Source of the DNA: Dehalococcoidia bacterium
GTDB lineage: Bacteria; Chloroflexota; Dehalococcoidia; UBA3495
Reading direction: 5' to 3'
Assembly (NCBI GenBank): GCA_002730485.1
Contig: PCAH01000011.1
Coordinates: forward strand, 1-26,347
DNA: 26,347 nucleotides
In this document: in pieces, positions 24,491 to 26,347 of the stretch
Layout: every line of letters begins with the position of its first letter
Numbering within the stretch: position 1 is the stretch's first letter
Made by a program: the position numbers and the translations under genes
Notes under the pieces: generated by a model
The model's database searches: none
Seen by the model: the letters and a program-made list of their open reading frames with translations, nothing else
What the model was told of the DNA's origin: nothing

Positions 24491-26347
24491 ATGTTTGCAC
24501 GCACCGTTCCGGTTTCGGATGTTCCGCTGGGGTTTCAGCAGATACTGGACAGTCGGGGCGACACCAACCACATCGAGCTGTTGATGAGTAACGGTTCCGA
24601 AAGAGTGCAAATAGACGACGATGATTTCAACCGGAACGTGTTTCCCGCCCTCCTTGCCGATTCTAAGATGCGGGAAGGTTATTCGTACCCATGCATCTAC
24701 AAGGTAGACACGAAGGATCGCGGCATATTCGACGTACGAATCACCGATTTTTCCGTCGGTGACAGGACAGTAACCCTGACGTTGTCTATCCGTGAACCCG
24801 CGTTTTACCTACGGCCTTTCATGGGCCAGTGGCACACGGGCGCATCCCACCGCGTCGCCACCGAGGACGTGATGCGATTCTTCGCTGGTATCACGTACCC
24901 AGATTGGCTCGGGCATGCCAAGAGGGCTATGGTGAACGACGGGCACACCACCGTCATTCCTCACGTAGAGAGCGTGACGCGGCAGAGGATTCGGCAGTGG
25001 GAAGATTCCGTGGAGGCCACCCGACCTGCCGTGGCGGACTTGGCCTCGGTGACGCTTCTGCCGCACCAGCGCTCCTGTGTCGCGTGGATGATGCGGCAGG
25101 AACACCTCGGGATCGGCCACGACATGTGGCAGGAGCTGGAGGGCGGAATCTGGTACAATGCGCTTCTCGATACCTTTCTCCCGTGCCAGCCAGTGTTTTC
25201 CGGTGGCGGGATCCTCGCGGACATCATGGGGTTAGGAAAGACGATCACGACGCTGGCCCTCGTGGCGAATTCCTCGACCACCGGCCCCACGCTTGTCGTT
25301 GTTCCGGTCACGCTGGTGGGCCAGTGGGAGGCCGAGGCGAGGCGTGCCTTGCCCGCGGGCTCGCGGATCATCGTGTACCACGGGCCACGCCGCCCCCGCA
25401 ACGCAGATACGCTCTCCGCGGCGACGGTCGTGATCACTACGTACGAGGTTCTTGCGAGCGACGACACGCTCTGGCGGAGGCGCCACACCGGATCTTCCCC
25501 CTACGTGCCACCTCTGGCGGGTGTCTACTGGGCTCGTGTCGTCGCCGATGAGGCGCACCGTCTACGAGAAACCTTCACCACCCGTTTCAGTGCGATCAAG
25601 GCGCTTCGGGCCCGGTCGCGCTGGTGCATCACAGGTACACCCACGACAATGACAGTGGACGACCTGTACGGCCCGCTCGTCTTCCTGCGCCACACCCACC
25701 TCTTCCTCCCCGTAAGCTATCGCTGCGGTACCCCGGCCCTGTGGCGCGACCTGACACGGCGGGGCGTGAATGTTGTGTGCCGTGTTATCGAAGGCGTCAT
25801 GTGGCGCTATGCCGAAATCCAAGCATCGATCGGGCAGGAAATCACGCACCACGACCATCCTATCGCGCTCAGCGACTCCGAGATGTCTCTGTATCGGACC
25901 CATACCCCCACGAGAGTCCGGGGTCTCCCTATTCTTACGCTCCTTCGTGCGATGACCACGATGCGGCGCCTATGTAACGGAGACAGCAGTGATTCACGGG
26001 TGGCTGGTTCCGTGGAATTCACGAAGCGGATCCGCCGCGCTCTTCGCGCGACGCCTCCTAGTGATCCGTGTCCTGTTTGCCTCGAGCCCGCTGACGTGGC
26101 GGTTGCGGTGGGGCGGTGTGGGCATATCCTCTGTGCTAGCTGCACCGAGGAAATACTAGTACGCCAGACCTCCTCTAACCGGTGCCCTCTTTGTCGGGCG
26201 CACATGGCGGAATCAGGCATGACGATTGTACACGACACGACCCCGGAGCCCGCCGATCCGAGCAACTCGCCCTGTGCGCCGGATGAGAAGCCATCGAAGC
26301 TATCTTACTTGATTAATCATGTTCGGGCGCTGACTGCGAGCGGCGAA
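24491..26347 (+). CDS. SNF2-family helicase with inserted RING finger (Rad5/HLTF-like, 3' partial)
   Basis: The frame runs open to the right edge (619 codons visible), so the second helicase domain is cut off. Motif I is DIMGLGKT (Lys at residue 250), motif Ia is TLVVVPVTLVGQW, motif II is DEAH (residues 353-356) and motif III is WCITGTP. A C3HC4 RING finger begins at CPVC (Cys527), continues with C-G-H and C-x2-C, and ends at CPLC near residue 571. A RING placed between the two helicase lobes is typical of the Rad5/HLTF/SHPRH group, which couples ATP-driven DNA translocation to ubiquitin transfer. Viral relatives are thought to act in DNA repair, replication or transcription. The N-terminal 190 residues show no HIRAN or other known domain. 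Confidence 0.93.
   Translation, partial: MFARTVPVSDVPLGFQQILDSRGDTNHIELLMSNGSERVQIDDDDFNRNVFPALLADSKMREGYSYPCIYKVDTKDRGIFDVRITDFSVGDRTVTLTLSIREPAFYLRPFMGQWHTGASHRVATEDVMRFFAGITYPDWLGHAKRAMVNDGHTTVIPHVESVTRQRIRQWEDSVEATRPAVADLASVTLLPHQRSCVAWMMRQEHLGIGHDMWQELEGGIWYNALLDTFLPCQPVFSGGGILADIMGLGKTITTLALVANSSTTGPTLVVVPVTLVGQWEAEARRALPAGSRIIVYHGPRRPRNADTLSAATVVITTYEVLASDDTLWRRRHTGSSPYVPPLAGVYWARVVADEAHRLRETFTTRFSAIKALRARSRWCITGTPTTMTVDDLYGPLVFLRHTHLFLPVSYRCGTPALWRDLTRRGVNVVCRVIEGVMWRYAEIQASIGQEITHHDHPIALSDSEMSLYRTHTPTRVRGLPILTLLRAMTTMRRLCNGDSSDSRVAGSVEFTKRIRRALRATPPSDPCPVCLEPADVAVAVGRCGHILCASCTEEILVRQTSSNRCPLCRAHMAESGMTIVHDTTPEPADPSNSPCAPDEKPSKLSYLINHVRALTASGE

Noticed and set aside
24390..24500. Upstream start at 24500 for the Cys-rich protein
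   Set aside because: It would overlap the helicase start and translate the AT-rich intergenic gap, giving a Phe/Arg-rich segment.

Overview
The window looks like part of a large eukaryotic dsDNA virus genome of the Nucleocytoviricota (giant virus) type, probably from an alga- or protist-infecting lineage. The call rests on gene content: an A32-like packaging ATPase candidate, a SNF2 helicase with an inserted RING finger, an RBR-type E3 ligase, an AN1 zinc finger, a Nudix hydrolase, a small protein disulfide isomerase-like protein, a four-segment membrane protein of a type seen in these viruses, and an enormous fibre-like protein. Genes are intronless, GC-rich by eye, packed on both strands and often overlapping. 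No rRNA, tRNA, CRISPR array, insertion sequence or cellular operon is visible. The family-level placement is from remembered motifs, not from a search.

Layout. Positions 2-11083 (+) are one gene, open at the left edge, for at least 3,693 residues. Its N-terminal part is tail-fibre-like with a cupredoxin-like domain, the body is very rich in Tyr, Trp, Asn, Ser and His, and a virus-type C-terminal domain is followed by an acidic tail. Positions 11080-13795 hold small genes: an unknown protein, a possibly doubly acylated 54-residue protein, a 73-residue unknown, a compact polytopic membrane protein carrying the residue signature of CREST-superfamily hydrolases, a tail-anchored protein, a PDI-like protein and another unknown. 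Positions 13792-16309 (-) hold the packaging ATPase, an unknown with a Gly-rich tail that overlaps it out of frame, and a further unknown. Then come a 22-bp tandem repeat, a four-segment membrane protein and an unknown.

Positions 17679-18905 (+) encode the RBR E3 ligase, followed by a tail-anchored protein. Positions 19245-23005 (-) are a tight run of five genes: a papain-like peptidase candidate, a small unknown, a scaffold with two UBA-like repeats and a RanBP2 zinc finger, an unknown ending in a MYEWL motif, and the Nudix hydrolase. The right end has the AN1 finger, a possible Tudor-like protein, a Cys-rich protein and the SNF2/RING helicase, which is cut by the window edge.

How the genes fit together (inference): one group serves the particle (fibre, packaging ATPase, membrane proteins, thiol oxidoreductase, possible protease). 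A second group, over about 9 kb, looks like a ubiquitin-related toolkit (RBR ligase, UBA-like/RanBP2 scaffold, AN1 finger, RING-helicase). The most unusual candidates are the CREST-like mini-membrane protein, the UBA-like/RanBP2 scaffold and the peptidase candidate with papain residue order. No stretch above about 300 bases lacks a gene; the longest gaps, about 100 bases each, are described under their own entries.
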